From: DATBMY01 sp036554605 | Lineage (GTDB): Bacteria > Acidobacteriota > Blastocatellia > UBA7656 | Assembly (NCBI GenBank): GCA_036554605.1 | Contig: DATBMY010000447.1 | Coordinates: 1-51,020 of the forward strand | Direction of reading: 5' to 3' | Length of the DNA stretch: 51,020 nt | Shown here: positions 23,957 through 32,357 of the stretch, in pieces | Layout of the letters: every line of letters begins with the position of its first letter | Position numbering within the stretch: position 1 is the stretch's first letter | Notes under the pieces: generated by a model | Told to the model about the DNA's origin: nothing | Database searches by the model: none | Seen by the model: the letters and a program-made list of their open reading frames with translations, nothing else | Program-made: the position numbers and the translations under genes

Positions 23957-25171
23957 ATGAAGTCACTATTGCTCGTGCGGTTGGCGGCCATCATGGCACT
24001 TGTCGGCGTATTGCTGGTTACCTGCGTGGTGCCCGACTCAATCGTCGCCGCGCAAAGCGGACGCCAGCCGCCCAAAAAGAAGGTTGAGAAAAAGACCGAG
24101 GAACAGAAACAGAATCAGCAGGCCAATCCTCAGCCGCAGGAGCCCGAAGAGCCTGAACCCCCCATAACCCGAGACCAGAAAGACGAGCCGCCGCTCAAGC
24201 TTTCGACCGAAGTCGTCAACGTCGACGTCACGGTTATAGATAAAAAGAGCGGCCGACTCATTCCGAACCTCACGCAGAAGAACTTCACGGTTTATGAGGA
24301 CAACGTAAAGCAGGAACTTTCAAACTTCGCGGGCGGCGAGGGCCCCATGACGGTTGTGCTGCTTCTAGAGAATAATTTCCGCAACCGGTATTTTTACAGC
24401 TACTATGACCCGAATTTCGCGCAAGAGATCTTTCAGGCGGCCGCGAGCTTTGTCCAGGGGTTCGTAAAGCCCAGAGATTACGTCGCGGTCGTCACCTTCA
24501 GCATGAGGCCAAAAGTCATACAGGACTTCACAAGCGACAGGCAGAGGCTATACCAGTCGGTAGTCGCGGGTTATCGCGATACTCTGAATTTCAGTGAAGC
24601 CAATGTCTATGACGCGCTTTCATTCGTGCTGCTGGGAGGCAAGGCCATCCAGCTTTACAACGAAGAGATCGGCGAGAGCGAGTACACCGGCCTGCAAGAG
24701 GTTGAGGGACACACGGCGGTCATACTGATCACGCTCGGGTTCGATACGTTCAGCCGTATAACTTACGATAAGGCGCTCAGGATAGTCGGAAACGCCGGAG
24801 TGCCGGTTTTCACTATCGGCGTCGGGAACCTCTTTTATAAGAAGTACGGCGACAACCTGCCGCCCGAGCTGCGGCTGTCGTTCGCGCAGGCGCAAAACAG
24901 CCTCAACTCGTTTGCGAGGCTGAGCGGCGGTATGTACTTTCCAATGACGTTTGAGAGCGAGATCCCCTCCATTATGCGCAGCATCGAGGCGGTGCTTAGA
25001 AACCAGTACAGCGTCGGATATATGCCTACGAATACTCGGCGCGAAGGCAAAGAGCGCAAGATCAAAGTGGAAGTAGATGTTGATGGAGACGGCGTGCCGG
25101 ATACGAAGAATCTGGAAATACGACATCGCCAGAAATATAACGAGCCGGACGACAGGCCGAAGAAGAAGTAG
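23957..25171 (+). CDS. Secreted VWFA-related protein of the acidobacterial type
   Basis: A 404-residue exported protein. Residues 1-35 are a signal peptide (SLLLVRLAAIMALVGVLLV); residues 37-85 are a Lys/Gln/Pro/Glu-rich low-complexity linker. A beta-rich segment (LSTEVVNVDVTVIDKKSGRLI, then LTQKNFTVYEDN) is the hallmark of the VWFA-related acidobacterial domain. The von Willebrand A-type fold follows (about 125-365: MTVVLLLENN, VAVVTFSM, GHTAVILITLGFDTFS, VPVFTIGVG). The MIDAS DxSxS motif is absent (LLENNFRN in its place), so metal binding at that site is doubtful. The C-terminus (VEVDVDGDGVPD) is a calcium-loop-like stretch. ATG 23957 has CGGAGG 5 nt before; the role is unknown, probably surface interaction. 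Confidence 0.85.
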   Translation: MKSLLLVRLAAIMALVGVLLVTCVVPDSIVAAQSGRQPPKKKVEKKTEEQKQNQQANPQPQEPEEPEPPITRDQKDEPPLKLSTEVVNVDVTVIDKKSGRLIPNLTQKNFTVYEDNVKQELSNFAGGEGPMTVVLLLENNFRNRYFYSYYDPNFAQEIFQAAASFVQGFVKPRDYVAVVTFSMRPKVIQDFTSDRQRLYQSVVAGYRDTLNFSEANVYDALSFVLLGGKAIQLYNEEIGESEYTGLQEVEGHTAVILITLGFDTFSRITYDKALRIVGNAGVPVFTIGVGNLFYKKYGDNLPPELRLSFAQAQNSLNSFARLSGGMYFPMTFESEIPSIMRSIEAVLRNQYSVGYMPTNTRREGKERKIKVEVDVDGDGVPDTKNLEIRHRQKYNEPDDRPKKK

Positions 25172-25190
25172 CGAGCATAGAATCGTCGGA

Positions 25191-25219
25191 TGGCGGGCAT
25201 CTCTTTTAGATGCCCGCCA
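25191..25219 (+). terminator. Strong hairpin between the VWFA and SprT-like genes
   Basis: Perfect 12-bp stem TGGCGGGCATCT (25191-25202) / AGATGCCCGCCA (25208-25219), loop CTTTT. No T run follows, so it may be a partial terminator, an attenuator or an mRNA-stabilising hairpin before the gene at 25245. Confidence 0.55.
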
Positions 25220-25244
25220 CCCGGCGGCCGATCAACAGGCATTA

Positions 25245-26003
25245 ATGGCTGAGCGAGAGCATCCGGAAAACGATCCACACGATCCATCAGGGATAATCCT
25301 ACAATCCATATTCGACGACGCGCTCAGAGCCGTGGTGAAGCGGGAGCCGAAGCCTGTTGTGGAGGCGCGTTTCTATCCATACGCCGGGCTATCCTCAACT
25401 ATAAGATTGCGTCGCGGTCGCGTCTATGTGCGCGTTTCGGACGTGTTGCGCCATTCGCCGCGAGAGGTGCTGTACGCCCTGGCCTGCATACTCGTCTCAA
25501 AGCTTTACCGCCTGAAGGTATCCAAGGAGCACGAGAGGACCTATCGCCAGCACACGCTCAATCCTTCAATACTCGACGCTTCGGAGGATGCGCGCCGCAA
25601 GCGCGGTTATAAAATAACCACGACGCCGCGGGGGAAGATCTTTGACCTTGAGCGTCTCTTCGATGAATTGAATGAGCGTTATTTCGCCGGGACGCTTGCG
25701 CGGCCCAGGATTTCGTGGAGCGCGCGGCGGGCGCGTCGCGTTTTGGGACACCACGATCATATACACGGGGCGATCATTATTAGCCGGCTGCTTGATAGCC
25801 CGCGAATACCCCGGTTCGTGCTCGAATATGTCTTATTTCACGAGATGTTACACATAAAACATCCGGCGCGTGTTGTCGGAGGGCGAACTATTTATCACAG
25901 CCGCGAATTCCGCGAAGAAGAGCGAGAATTCGGCCACTACGAAGAGGCGCTGAGGTGGCTGGAAAAGATATCCCCGCCTGCTCGCCCTCGTCGCCGTCGC
26001 TGA
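25245..26003 (+). CDS. SprT-like zinc metalloprotease
   Basis: A 252-residue basic protein. Residues 134-165 (LERLFDELNERYFAGTL, then RPRISWSARRARRVLG) are the SprT-like signature, and the zinc motif HEMLH lies at 199-203 in a helix VLFHEMLHIKHP. The N-terminal half (about 15-115) is a predicted helical/strand region with an arginine-rich hairpin. No signal peptide. SprT-like proteases in other organisms act on DNA-protein crosslinks or have unknown targets. The start is not backed by a good ribosome site; ATG 25245 is chosen because the sequence upstream of it is within the hairpin region and is not protein-like. It follows the VWFA gene by 73 nt. Confidence 0.8.
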   Translation: MAEREHPENDPHDPSGIILQSIFDDALRAVVKREPKPVVEARFYPYAGLSSTIRLRRGRVYVRVSDVLRHSPREVLYALACILVSKLYRLKVSKEHERTYRQHTLNPSILDASEDARRKRGYKITTTPRGKIFDLERLFDELNERYFAGTLARPRISWSARRARRVLGHHDHIHGAIIISRLLDSPRIPRFVLEYVLFHEMLHIKHPARVVGGRTIYHSREFREEEREFGHYEEALRWLEKISPPARPRRRR

Positions 26004-26137
26004 TGGAAGGGAACAATTCCTCGTGACGTGCGTTAAAGGGTATGAGCGAACGATCCTGGAAGGTGAATTGGAACGTGGATTATTTCTTTCACCGATCTCG
26101 GGACCCGAGTTCAGAACAGAATATCCTTCTCCTTAAG

Positions 26138-26163
26138 ACGGGGCGCCTCGGGAGGCGCCCCGT
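26138..26163 (+). terminator. Rho-independent-like terminator after the SprT-like gene
   Basis: Perfect 12-bp GC-rich stem ACGGGGCGCCTC (26138-26149) / GAGGCGCCCCGT (26152-26163), followed by TAGTTGTCTT. It is 135 nt after the protease gene and is the likely end of that transcript. Confidence 0.65.
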
Positions 26164-26395
26164 TAGTTGTCTTAGTCGCTAGCATTCCAAAGATCCACAA
26201 AGTCAGATATTTCGTGGATGAGATTCTACGAAATATGCCGGAATTATTTTTGAAACCAAAGACTGGAAGCGACGTTAATATTGGTGTGAGTGAACGATAG
26301 CAGTGGACCGCGATTAATTCATGCGCCTGATGGTCGTGGCCCTGCTTGCTATTCTAAGCGTTGTCGCTTGGGGTGAATCCTCCTCCATTACTCAC

Positions 26396-26428
26396 CGGGC
26401 GTCGCACGCGCGACGCCCGTTCTCTTTT
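26396..26428 (+). terminator. Hairpin with T-rich tail before the ABC permease gene end
   Basis: Perfect 10-bp stem CGGGCGTCGC (26396-26405) / GCGACGCCCG (26410-26419) followed by TTCTCTTTT on the plus strand. The orientation suits a plus-strand transcript; on the minus strand it lies just after the ABC permease stop and may also stop that operon. Confidence 0.6.
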
Positions 26429-26441
26429 ATAGCCCTTCTCG

Positions 26442-27560
26442 TCAAACCAGTTTCTTGCGGAATCGAAGCGCGCTCAAAACGATCAGCACAAAACCCATCA
26501 GCGATAGTATCATCACCTCTTCAAACAGGTCCCCGAACGTCGCCCCGCGCAGGACAATACCGCGAATTATCTCTATGAAGTGTGTTGCGGGGACAAGCGA
26601 CCCGATGAACTGCATTACGACGGGCATCGAATCGCGCGGAAACATGAAGCCGGACAGCAGGACCGACGGGAGCATAATCAGCCATGCGAACTGCAAAGCC
26701 TGCATCTGGTTTTGCGCCCGCGTCGAAATCAGCAGTCCTATCGCAAGGGCAGTGAAGAGAAATATGACAGACAACGATAAGAGCAAGGTCACCGATCCGT
26801 TGATCGGCACGTCAAAGACAAGACGCATAACTGCCAGCACGCTTACCGTCTCGAAAATGCCTATAAGTGCGTAAGGTACGAGCTTGCCCAGCATTAAACC
26901 GAAAGGGCGAACCGGAGTGACCAGCAACTGCTCAAGCGTGCCGCGCTCGCGCTCGCGCACGACCGAGAACGCGGTGAGCATGGTTGTTATCATTTGCAGT
27001 ATTATCGCGATGAGCCCTGGCACCATGAAATTTGCCGAGCGGGAGTCCGGATTGAAGAGCATCTTTGGCCGCACGTCGACTGGAAGCCCCCCCATGCGCG
27101 CCTCCAACTCTCCCGCCAGCCGCTCCATAGACTCTGTCAGGCCGACCTGACTCGATACCTGCAAGCTTTGAGACGCGATGCTCGAATCCGATCCGTCGAT
27201 TAAAACAAGGACGGTTGCCTGGCGATTTGAAGCAAGTCGCCCCGAATATTCGGGCGGTATCTTTATGCCTACTTTCACCCGGCCCGATATGATTGCGTTA
27301 TTCAGCTCGTCGTCGGATGCGACATACTCGATGATGTGGAAATAGTCCGTATTCTCGAAGGCATCGAGAAGTTCGCGAGACTCGCGCCCGACATCCAGGT
27401 TATAAACGGCGGTCTTTACGTCGCGCACGTCCGTGTTGATCGCGTAGCCGAAGATCAGCAATTGCATCATCGGGACCACGAGCATCAAGACCAGCGTGAT
27501 GGGGTCGCGGCTGATCTGAATGATCTCCTTATAAAAGACGGAGCCGAATCCCTTAAACAT
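26442..27560 (-). CDS. ABC-2-type transporter permease (YbhS/YbhR-like)
   Basis: A 372-residue permease. The first membrane segment (about 18-38, ITLVLMLVVPMMQLLIFGYAI) is followed by a large extracytoplasmic domain (40-170), then about five membrane segments (IAIILQMITTMLTAFSVVRE, LVPYALIGIFETVSVLAVM and others). The conserved ERERGTLEQLLVTPV motif of drug-type ABC-2 permeases is present. ATG 27560 overlaps the stop of the ATPase gene by 8 nt; longer starts at 27572 and 27581 are possible. With the ATPase and the HlyD-like protein it forms an efflux complex of the YbhGFSR kind, though E. coli has two permeases and here only one is seen, so it may work as a homodimer. Confidence 0.85.
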   Translation of the reverse strand: MFKGFGSVFYKEIIQISRDPITLVLMLVVPMMQLLIFGYAINTDVRDVKTAVYNLDVGRESRELLDAFENTDYFHIIEYVASDDELNNAIISGRVKVGIKIPPEYSGRLASNRQATVLVLIDGSDSSIASQSLQVSSQVGLTESMERLAGELEARMGGLPVDVRPKMLFNPDSRSANFMVPGLIAIILQMITTMLTAFSVVRERERGTLEQLLVTPVRPFGLMLGKLVPYALIGIFETVSVLAVMRLVFDVPINGSVTLLLSLSVIFLFTALAIGLLISTRAQNQMQALQFAWLIMLPSVLLSGFMFPRDSMPVVMQFIGSLVPATHFIEIIRGIVLRGATFGDLFEEVMILSLMGFVLIVLSALRFRKKLV

Positions 27561-28518
27561 TGCCAGCCCCATTTTGACCATTGGCCGTCTGGGCCCGCTT
27601 TGTCAGCGTCACGAAAACGTCTTCGAGCGAAGGACGCGCCTGTTTTATCTCGGCCTGGGTGATGCCTATCCTCTCCAGCCTCTCTCTTATGCGGTCGAGA
27701 GGCACGGCCCGATCCATCAGCAAGTGAATCGATTGACCGAATATGGTCGCGCTCGACACATAATCGGCCCGCTTTAGCTCTGCAAGCGCAACCGTAGTAT
27801 TTGGGCATATGACTTCTACCCACATCGACTCGGCGGGCGTCACTTCGGGCAGCCGCTTCAGTTCATCCGGGCGTCCATAAGTGATCAGATTTGAGTTGTA
27901 TATGTAACCCACGCGCGCGCAGCGCTCGGCTTCATCCATATAATGAGTCGTTACAAAGAGTGTTATCCCCGCGCCTGAAAGCTGAAAGAAAAGATCCCAT
28001 AATTCGCGCCGCGCCACGGGGTCGATCCCGGCCGTAGGCTCGTCAAGAAAAATGATCTTCGGCTCATGAACGAGTGCGCAAGAAAGCGCGAGCCGCTGCT
28101 TCCAGCCGCCCGACAGCGCTCCGGCGCGGCGGTCGACAAATTCCCTTATGTGAGTCAGCTCGATCACTTCCTCGCGCCGGCGCTTGAGCCGGTCGCCCTT
28201 CAGGCCATAGACGTGAGAGTAGAAGTTTATGTTCTCCCAGACCGTGAGGTCCTGATAGAGACTGAACTGCTGTGACATGTAACCGATGTTCTGGCGTATC
28301 TCCTCAGACTCTCTGATTATGTCGAACCCCGCGACACTTGCCGTGCCCGCCGAGGGCGCAATGAGTCCGCACAGCATTCTTATGAGCGTAGACTTTCCCG
28401 AACCGTTTGGTCCAAGAAAACCGAATATCTCACCGCCTTCTACCGTAAAGCGGAGATCGTTTACCGCAACGAAGTCGCCGAACTTCTTTGTCAAACCATT
28501 GATCTCTATCGCAGCCAT
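27553..28518 (-). CDS. ABC transporter ATP-binding protein (YbhF-like, single domain)
   Basis: A 321-residue ATPase that powers the neighbouring permease. It has Walker A GPNGSGKST (about 36-44), Q-loop YMSQQFSLYQDL, signature LSGGWKQRL, Walker B IIFLDEPTAG and the switch His in TTHYMDEAE. The last 100 residues are the usual C-terminal extension of ABC-2 drug-type ATPases (AELKRADYV, then IEDVFVTLT-like SLEDVFVTLTKR). E. coli YbhF has two ATPase domains; this protein has one. The gene starts 6 nt after the HlyD gene and overlaps the permease by 8 nt, so all are in one operon. Confidence 0.9.
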   Translation of the reverse strand: MAAIEINGLTKKFGDFVAVNDLRFTVEGGEIFGFLGPNGSGKSTLIRMLCGLIAPSAGTASVAGFDIIRESEEIRQNIGYMSQQFSLYQDLTVWENINFYSHVYGLKGDRLKRRREEVIELTHIREFVDRRAGALSGGWKQRLALSCALVHEPKIIFLDEPTAGIDPVARRELWDLFFQLSGAGITLFVTTHYMDEAERCARVGYIYNSNLITYGRPDELKRLPEVTPAESMWVEVICPNTTVALAELKRADYVSSATIFGQSIHLLMDRAVPLDRIRERLERIGITQAEIKQARPSLEDVFVTLTKRAQTANGQNGAGNV

Positions 28519-28524
28519 ACCAGT

Positions 28525-29676
28525 CTATCTCATGATCGTGACATCGGCGGCCATGCCGGCACGCAGCTTACGGTCTCCATCCTTGAGTCGCACGCGCACG
28601 CCAAAGACCTGATGCGTCCGCTCTTCGCGTGTCTGGACGTTGCGCGGAGTGAACTCGCCCTGCGCGGCGATCTGCTCAACACTGCCCGAAAAAGCTGTAT
28701 CCCCAAAAGTATCGACCGTCACCGAGACTTCCTTGCCCAACTGTATGTGACCGAGTTCCGGCTCAGGCACATATACGCGCACCCAGAGCCGGCTCAATTC
28801 AACCAGCGTCGCGACCGAGGCGTTTGGGGTGATAAGATCTCCGGGCCTCACCTGTAGCACTTCGACATAGCAATCCGACGGGGCGCGGATTTCAAGCTCG
28901 GTCATCTGAGTATCGATCTGCTGGAGCCCGGCGCGGGCGCGCTCCAATTGCGCCTTCGCCGTTTCGATGTCCTCGCGCCGCGCGCCTCGCTCTACAAGCT
29001 CGCGCCGTGCCGCGGCCTGTTTGTACTGGCGCTCGGCTCGCGCAATCTCTTCGCTGCGCGTCCCGGCAAGAAGAAGGTCCAATCGCTGGCGGGCCGCCTC
29101 TTGCCGCGCCGCGGCGCGGTCGAATGCGGATTTCGCGTTATCGTAGTCCTGACGTGATTGAACGCCGGTTTTGACAAGCTGCTCTACTCTGGCGAGCGTG
29201 GCCCGCGCAACGTCCAGGTCGGCAGATGCCGCGGCCATCTCAGCGCGCGCCGCGTCAACTTCCTGATCCCGCGGCCCGTTTCGAGCAAGCTCATAAGCCA
29301 TCCAGGCCGCTTCGGCCGAGGCGCGCGCCTCGGCCACCTCTTCCGGTCTGAACCATTTCTCGGTCTTTTCCAGGTTCGCTTCCGCCTGCGCGACCGCGGC
29401 GAGGGCATCGGCGCGGCGCGCATCTAGATCGTAGCTTTCGAAGCGGACCAGCGCCTCTCCTTGCTTCACCATCTGGCCTTCCTTAACTAGCACCGCGGCT
29501 ATGCGCCCGCCGACCTTTGAGCCTACATGAATCTCGTCGGCTTCGATCGTTCCGGATAAAACCAGGCGGTCGGGCGCGTCTTGCCCGCTGAGGTATCTCC
29601 AGGCCGCTGCCGCGGCGGCTGCTACCGCTATCAGCGCGACGATCAGTATAGTTTTTCGAAAGCGACTTTTGTTCAT
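28525..29676 (-). CDS. HlyD-family periplasmic adaptor (YbhG-like)
   Basis: A 383-residue membrane-fusion protein. One N-terminal membrane anchor (about 9-27, TILIVALIAVAAAAAAAW), the first lipoyl half GTIEADEIHVGSKVGGRIAAVLVKEGQMVKQG (split as GTIEADEIHVGSKVGG and RIAAVLVKEGQ), a long alternating coiled-coil hairpin (about 85-235), then the second lipoyl half and beta-barrel (EIRAPSDCYVEV, RPGDLITPNASVATLVEL). It links the inner-membrane ABC pump to an outer-membrane channel. It lies 12 nt after the TetR gene and 6 nt before the ATPase gene. No outer-membrane factor gene is in the window. Confidence 0.9.
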   Translation of the reverse strand: MNKSRFRKTILIVALIAVAAAAAAAWRYLSGQDAPDRLVLSGTIEADEIHVGSKVGGRIAAVLVKEGQMVKQGEALVRFESYDLDARRADALAAVAQAEANLEKTEKWFRPEEVAEARASAEAAWMAYELARNGPRDQEVDAARAEMAAASADLDVARATLARVEQLVKTGVQSRQDYDNAKSAFDRAAARQEAARQRLDLLLAGTRSEEIARAERQYKQAAARRELVERGARREDIETAKAQLERARAGLQQIDTQMTELEIRAPSDCYVEVLQVRPGDLITPNASVATLVELSRLWVRVYVPEPELGHIQLGKEVSVTVDTFGDTAFSGSVEQIAAQGEFTPRNVQTREERTHQVFGVRVRLKDGDRKLRAGMAADVTIMR

Positions 29677-29688
29677 AGCTCGCCTACG

Positions 29689-30360
29689 TCAACGCCCGGC
29701 GCGCTTTTTTGTAGCGGCGGGCTTCTTATTCTTCGATTTGCGCTTAACGCTCCTCGCGCCGTTTAAGAACAGGTCTACGGTGTGATCGGATAGACGTTCT
29801 ATAAACTCATTATCATATTTTTCTTTGCCGAGGATTACCGATATAAGCGGTTGCGCAACCTGAAAGATAAGCACCATGCCAATGAGGCTTACAGGCGCGA
29901 GGTCCGTATCTATCTGCCTCAGTTGCTTGCGGCGAAGGCCTTCGCGCATAGCCTCGCGCGCCAGGGCATAGTTCGGAATATAATGTTGTTCCGCTATCTC
30001 CTTCAGGTATTTGCCGCCGGATATCATCTCGCGCAGAAGTATGCGGGCCAGGTTTTGGTGGCTGAAGACATAAGTGGCGTAAGCCTTTACGAACCCGCGC
30101 AATCTTTCCTCAACGGAATCGAGTCCGGCGGTTGACTCTAGAAGTAAGGCCCGAATTTCTCCGGCGGCGTTTTTGAGAATGGCGCGATAGAGCCCCTCCT
30201 TATTACCAAAATAGTAGTGAATCATCGCGCCGTTTACGCCGGCGCTAGCGGTAATCTCGCGAATGCCGACGCCTGCAAACCCTTGCGAGGCAAACAACCC
30301 CTCGGCCGCTCGCATGATATTCGCCTTCACCTTAGGATCGTCCGCCCTTGGCCTCCCCAT
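29689..30360 (-). CDS. TetR/AcrR-family regulator (CecR-like)
   Basis: A 223-residue repressor. The N-terminal HTH is complete (AAEGLFASQGFAGVGIREITASAGVNGAMIHYYFGNKEGLY, about 18-57, given here in pieces: GFAGVGIREITASAGVN and HYYFGNKEGLY). The ligand domain (70-200) has a CecR-type layout, and a Lys/Arg-rich tail (about 203-223) is unusual. Start ATG 30360 has AAGGAGAGAT directly before it. It heads the HlyD-ATPase-permease operon, as cecR (ybiH) does before ybhGFSR in E. coli, and a palindrome overlaps the edge of its -10 box. It probably represses its own operon until a toxic compound binds. Confidence 0.88.
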   Translation of the reverse strand: MGRPRADDPKVKANIMRAAEGLFASQGFAGVGIREITASAGVNGAMIHYYFGNKEGLYRAILKNAAGEIRALLLESTAGLDSVEERLRGFVKAYATYVFSHQNLARILLREMISGGKYLKEIAEQHYIPNYALAREAMREGLRRKQLRQIDTDLAPVSLIGMVLIFQVAQPLISVILGKEKYDNEFIERLSDHTVDLFLNGARSVKRKSKNKKPAATKKRAGR

Positions 30361-30376
30361 ATCTCTCCTTATCGGA

Positions 30377-30425
30377 TTTAATCAAACGCTTGATTAAATA
30401 ATATACTATCGCTCTGATAAGTCAA
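30377..30425 (-). promoter_or_regulatory. Promoter and palindromic operator of the TetR/efflux operon
   Basis: On the minus strand TTGACT (30425-30420) and TATTAT (30403-30398) are 16 nt apart. A perfect 9-bp inverted repeat, TTTAATCAA, 4-nt spacer ACGC, TTGATTAAA (30377-30398), abuts and overlaps by one base the -10 box and covers the expected start point. The arrangement is that of TetR autoregulation. Confidence 0.8.
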
Positions 30426-30565
30426 CATCGCGGGCGATCTGGACAGAGCGAGCCTGGCTCGGATCCCTTCAGGTCAGCTACTTGAGTGGAGATTAATCGA
30501 TCGGCGGAGTGATAACATATGAAAGCATTCCGTTCTTCAACGAGCAGATCTACAAGAGTCAGAGA

Positions 30566-32251
30566 TCAACGCCGCAACCTCCTGACCAGCATGCCTGTTG
30601 CGGCTTTCAACTGCTCGACGCCTAATAGCCACGCGCAAGCATAAAAGACTATCGCGCCGACTCCGACCGATGTCCCAACGTTTACCAATCTTGCCCAGAA
30701 ACTATGGCCCAGCCACGCGCCGGCCGCATTCGTCACTCCCCAGCATACGCCACCCATCATGATTGAGGCGGCTATTATTTTCGCCGTCGCCACCAGTGTC
30801 GCCCGGCCCTCGATCCCTTTAATGCGCCGCCGGATCAAGAGGTACAACAGTATGAAATTGAGAAGGGCGACAATCGAAGTCGATAGAGCCAGCCCGCGCT
30901 CGCGCATCGGGTCGACGAGCAACCAGTTCAATATGAAGTTTATTAATATCGAAAACAGGCTGATTAGCATAGGCTTGCGCGCATCACCGAGCGCGTAAAA
31001 TGCCGGCGCAAGTATCTTGATGGCGGCGTAGCCAGCAAGGCCTATGGCGTAAAAAGCGAGCGCGTCGGCCGTGCGGCCCGTATCGGCCGCCGTAAAGAGT
31101 CCGCGTTCGTATATCAGCGCGATGATCGGGCCGCCCAGCACTATGAGGCCTATAGCGGATGGGATGGTTAAGAGGAATGCCATCTGGATCGAGCTGGCAA
31201 GCGTATGTCGAAATTCATCGATGTCATCTCGCGCGGCGCTTCTCGATACTGCGGGCAGCGTAGCCGTGGCGATGGCCACGCCGAACACCCCGATGGGAAA
31301 TTGCATAAAGCGGAATGCATAATTAAGCCACGATACCGCGCCATTTTCGGGAATGGCCGAAGCAAAGTTGCTGTTGATCAGCACGTTTATTTGAACGGCC
31401 GCGCCGCCTATGAGCGCCGGCCCCATCAGTTTCAGTATGCGCCGGACTCCGGGATCGGAAAGACTGAGCGCCGGCCGAAACCTTAAACCAATCCGGCGCA
31501 GACTCGGCCATTGCACCGAGTACTGAAGAAAGCCGCCGATGAGCACCCCGTAAGCCATACCTGCTATCCCTTCTACGGGATTCTCGATTATGGATTGGAA
31601 AGGCCGAGAGAATGTCGGGTCAGTGAGCAGCGCCGCCATGGCTACGCCGCCGACTATCGAGCCTATATTAAAAAAGGAGGATGAGAGCGCCGGGATTGCG
31701 AAGCGGTCGCGCGCGTTAAGGATGCCCATTGCCTGCGCCGCGAGCGCGACCAGAAGGATAAAAGGCATCATGATACGCGTGAGCCTTACGGTCAGCGCAA
31801 ATTTTTCCGGATCCTCCTCAAACCCATGCGCGATGAGCAGAACCACCTGAGGCGCGAAGATTATCCCGAGCACTACAATAGTTCCGAGCACGAGGATAAG
31901 CAGGGTGGCTATGTAATTCGACAGCCTGAATGCCGCCTTCTCATCTTTATTGACGAGGTAATCCGAAAATACAGGAACGAAGGCGCTCGAAAGCGCGCCT
32001 TCCGCAAAGAGATCTCGAAGCAGGTTCGGGATGCGAAATGCTATGACGTAAGCATCGTTGGCGATGCTGCGCGATGCGCCGAAAAAGAATGCGAAGACCA
32101 TCTCGCGCGCAAGTCCTAGCACTCGACTTGCCATGACGGCGAGACTGACAATGCCGGCCGAGCGTGCAACGCTTGCAGGCTGGCGCGTCGAGATTCCCGC
32201 CTGTTCGGAGACGGCGGTCTTCGGCTGGTCGCGCTCTATGGGAGGATTCAT
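30566..32251 (-). CDS. murJ: Lipid II flippase MurJ
   Basis: A 561-residue polytopic protein of the MOP superfamily that flips lipid II across the inner membrane for peptidoglycan synthesis. Recognisable MurJ motifs are SRVLGLAREMVFAFFFGAS, NDAYVIAFRIPNLLRDLFAEGALSSAFVPVF and NINVLINSNFASAIPENG-like INVLINSNFAS, and about 14 hydrophobic segments span residues 30-555. The first 30 residues are a polar non-conserved leader. ATG 32251 follows a modest ribosome site (GGGAGGATT lies inside the leader, so the start is not tightly fixed). It is transcribed toward 30566, with no partner gene in the same operon visible. Confidence 0.95.
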   Translation of the reverse strand: MNPPIERDQPKTAVSEQAGISTRQPASVARSAGIVSLAVMASRVLGLAREMVFAFFFGASRSIANDAYVIAFRIPNLLRDLFAEGALSSAFVPVFSDYLVNKDEKAAFRLSNYIATLLILVLGTIVVLGIIFAPQVVLLIAHGFEEDPEKFALTVRLTRIMMPFILLVALAAQAMGILNARDRFAIPALSSSFFNIGSIVGGVAMAALLTDPTFSRPFQSIIENPVEGIAGMAYGVLIGGFLQYSVQWPSLRRIGLRFRPALSLSDPGVRRILKLMGPALIGGAAVQINVLINSNFASAIPENGAVSWLNYAFRFMQFPIGVFGVAIATATLPAVSRSAARDDIDEFRHTLASSIQMAFLLTIPSAIGLIVLGGPIIALIYERGLFTAADTGRTADALAFYAIGLAGYAAIKILAPAFYALGDARKPMLISLFSILINFILNWLLVDPMRERGLALSTSIVALLNFILLYLLIRRRIKGIEGRATLVATAKIIAASIMMGGVCWGVTNAAGAWLGHSFWARLVNVGTSVGVGAIVFYACAWLLGVEQLKAATGMLVRRLRR

Positions 32252-32294
32252 CGCGTCTGATTCTATATGGTTTATTGAGACTATTCCATTGGCG

Positions 32295-32335
32295 AAAAAA
32301 TGGCCCGCAACGAGAGATCAACTTAGTTGCGGGCC
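32295..32335 (-). terminator. Rho-independent terminator after the sigma-54 regulator
   Basis: Perfect 10-bp stem GGCCCGCAAC (32302-32311) / GTTGCGGGCC (32326-32335). On the minus strand it is followed by ATTTTTTC (plus-strand A run 32295-32300), 22 nt after the stop of the gene ending at 32358. Confidence 0.85.
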
Positions 32336-32357
32336 TTTCGAGGAGGGTTGCTTAACT

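Larger units (their letters stand above)
26004..26441. other. Intergenic region between convergent genes
   Basis: 438 nt with two strong hairpins (listed separately) and a 9-bp inverted repeat ATATTTCGT / ACGAAATAT (26207-26215, 26228-26236). Short frames here (26041 onward, 26321 onward) run through the hairpins and lack ribosome sites; I do not call genes. Confidence 0.45.

Noticed and set aside
26041..26181. Short plus-strand frame MSERSWKVNWNV
   Set aside because: It reads through the terminator hairpin at 26138-26163 and has no recognisable features, so the hairpin is the better explanation.
26321..26578. Short plus-strand frame starting MRLMVVALLAILSVV
   Set aside because: The start resembles a signal peptide, but there is no ribosome site, and the frame runs through a terminator hairpin into the opposite-strand permease gene.
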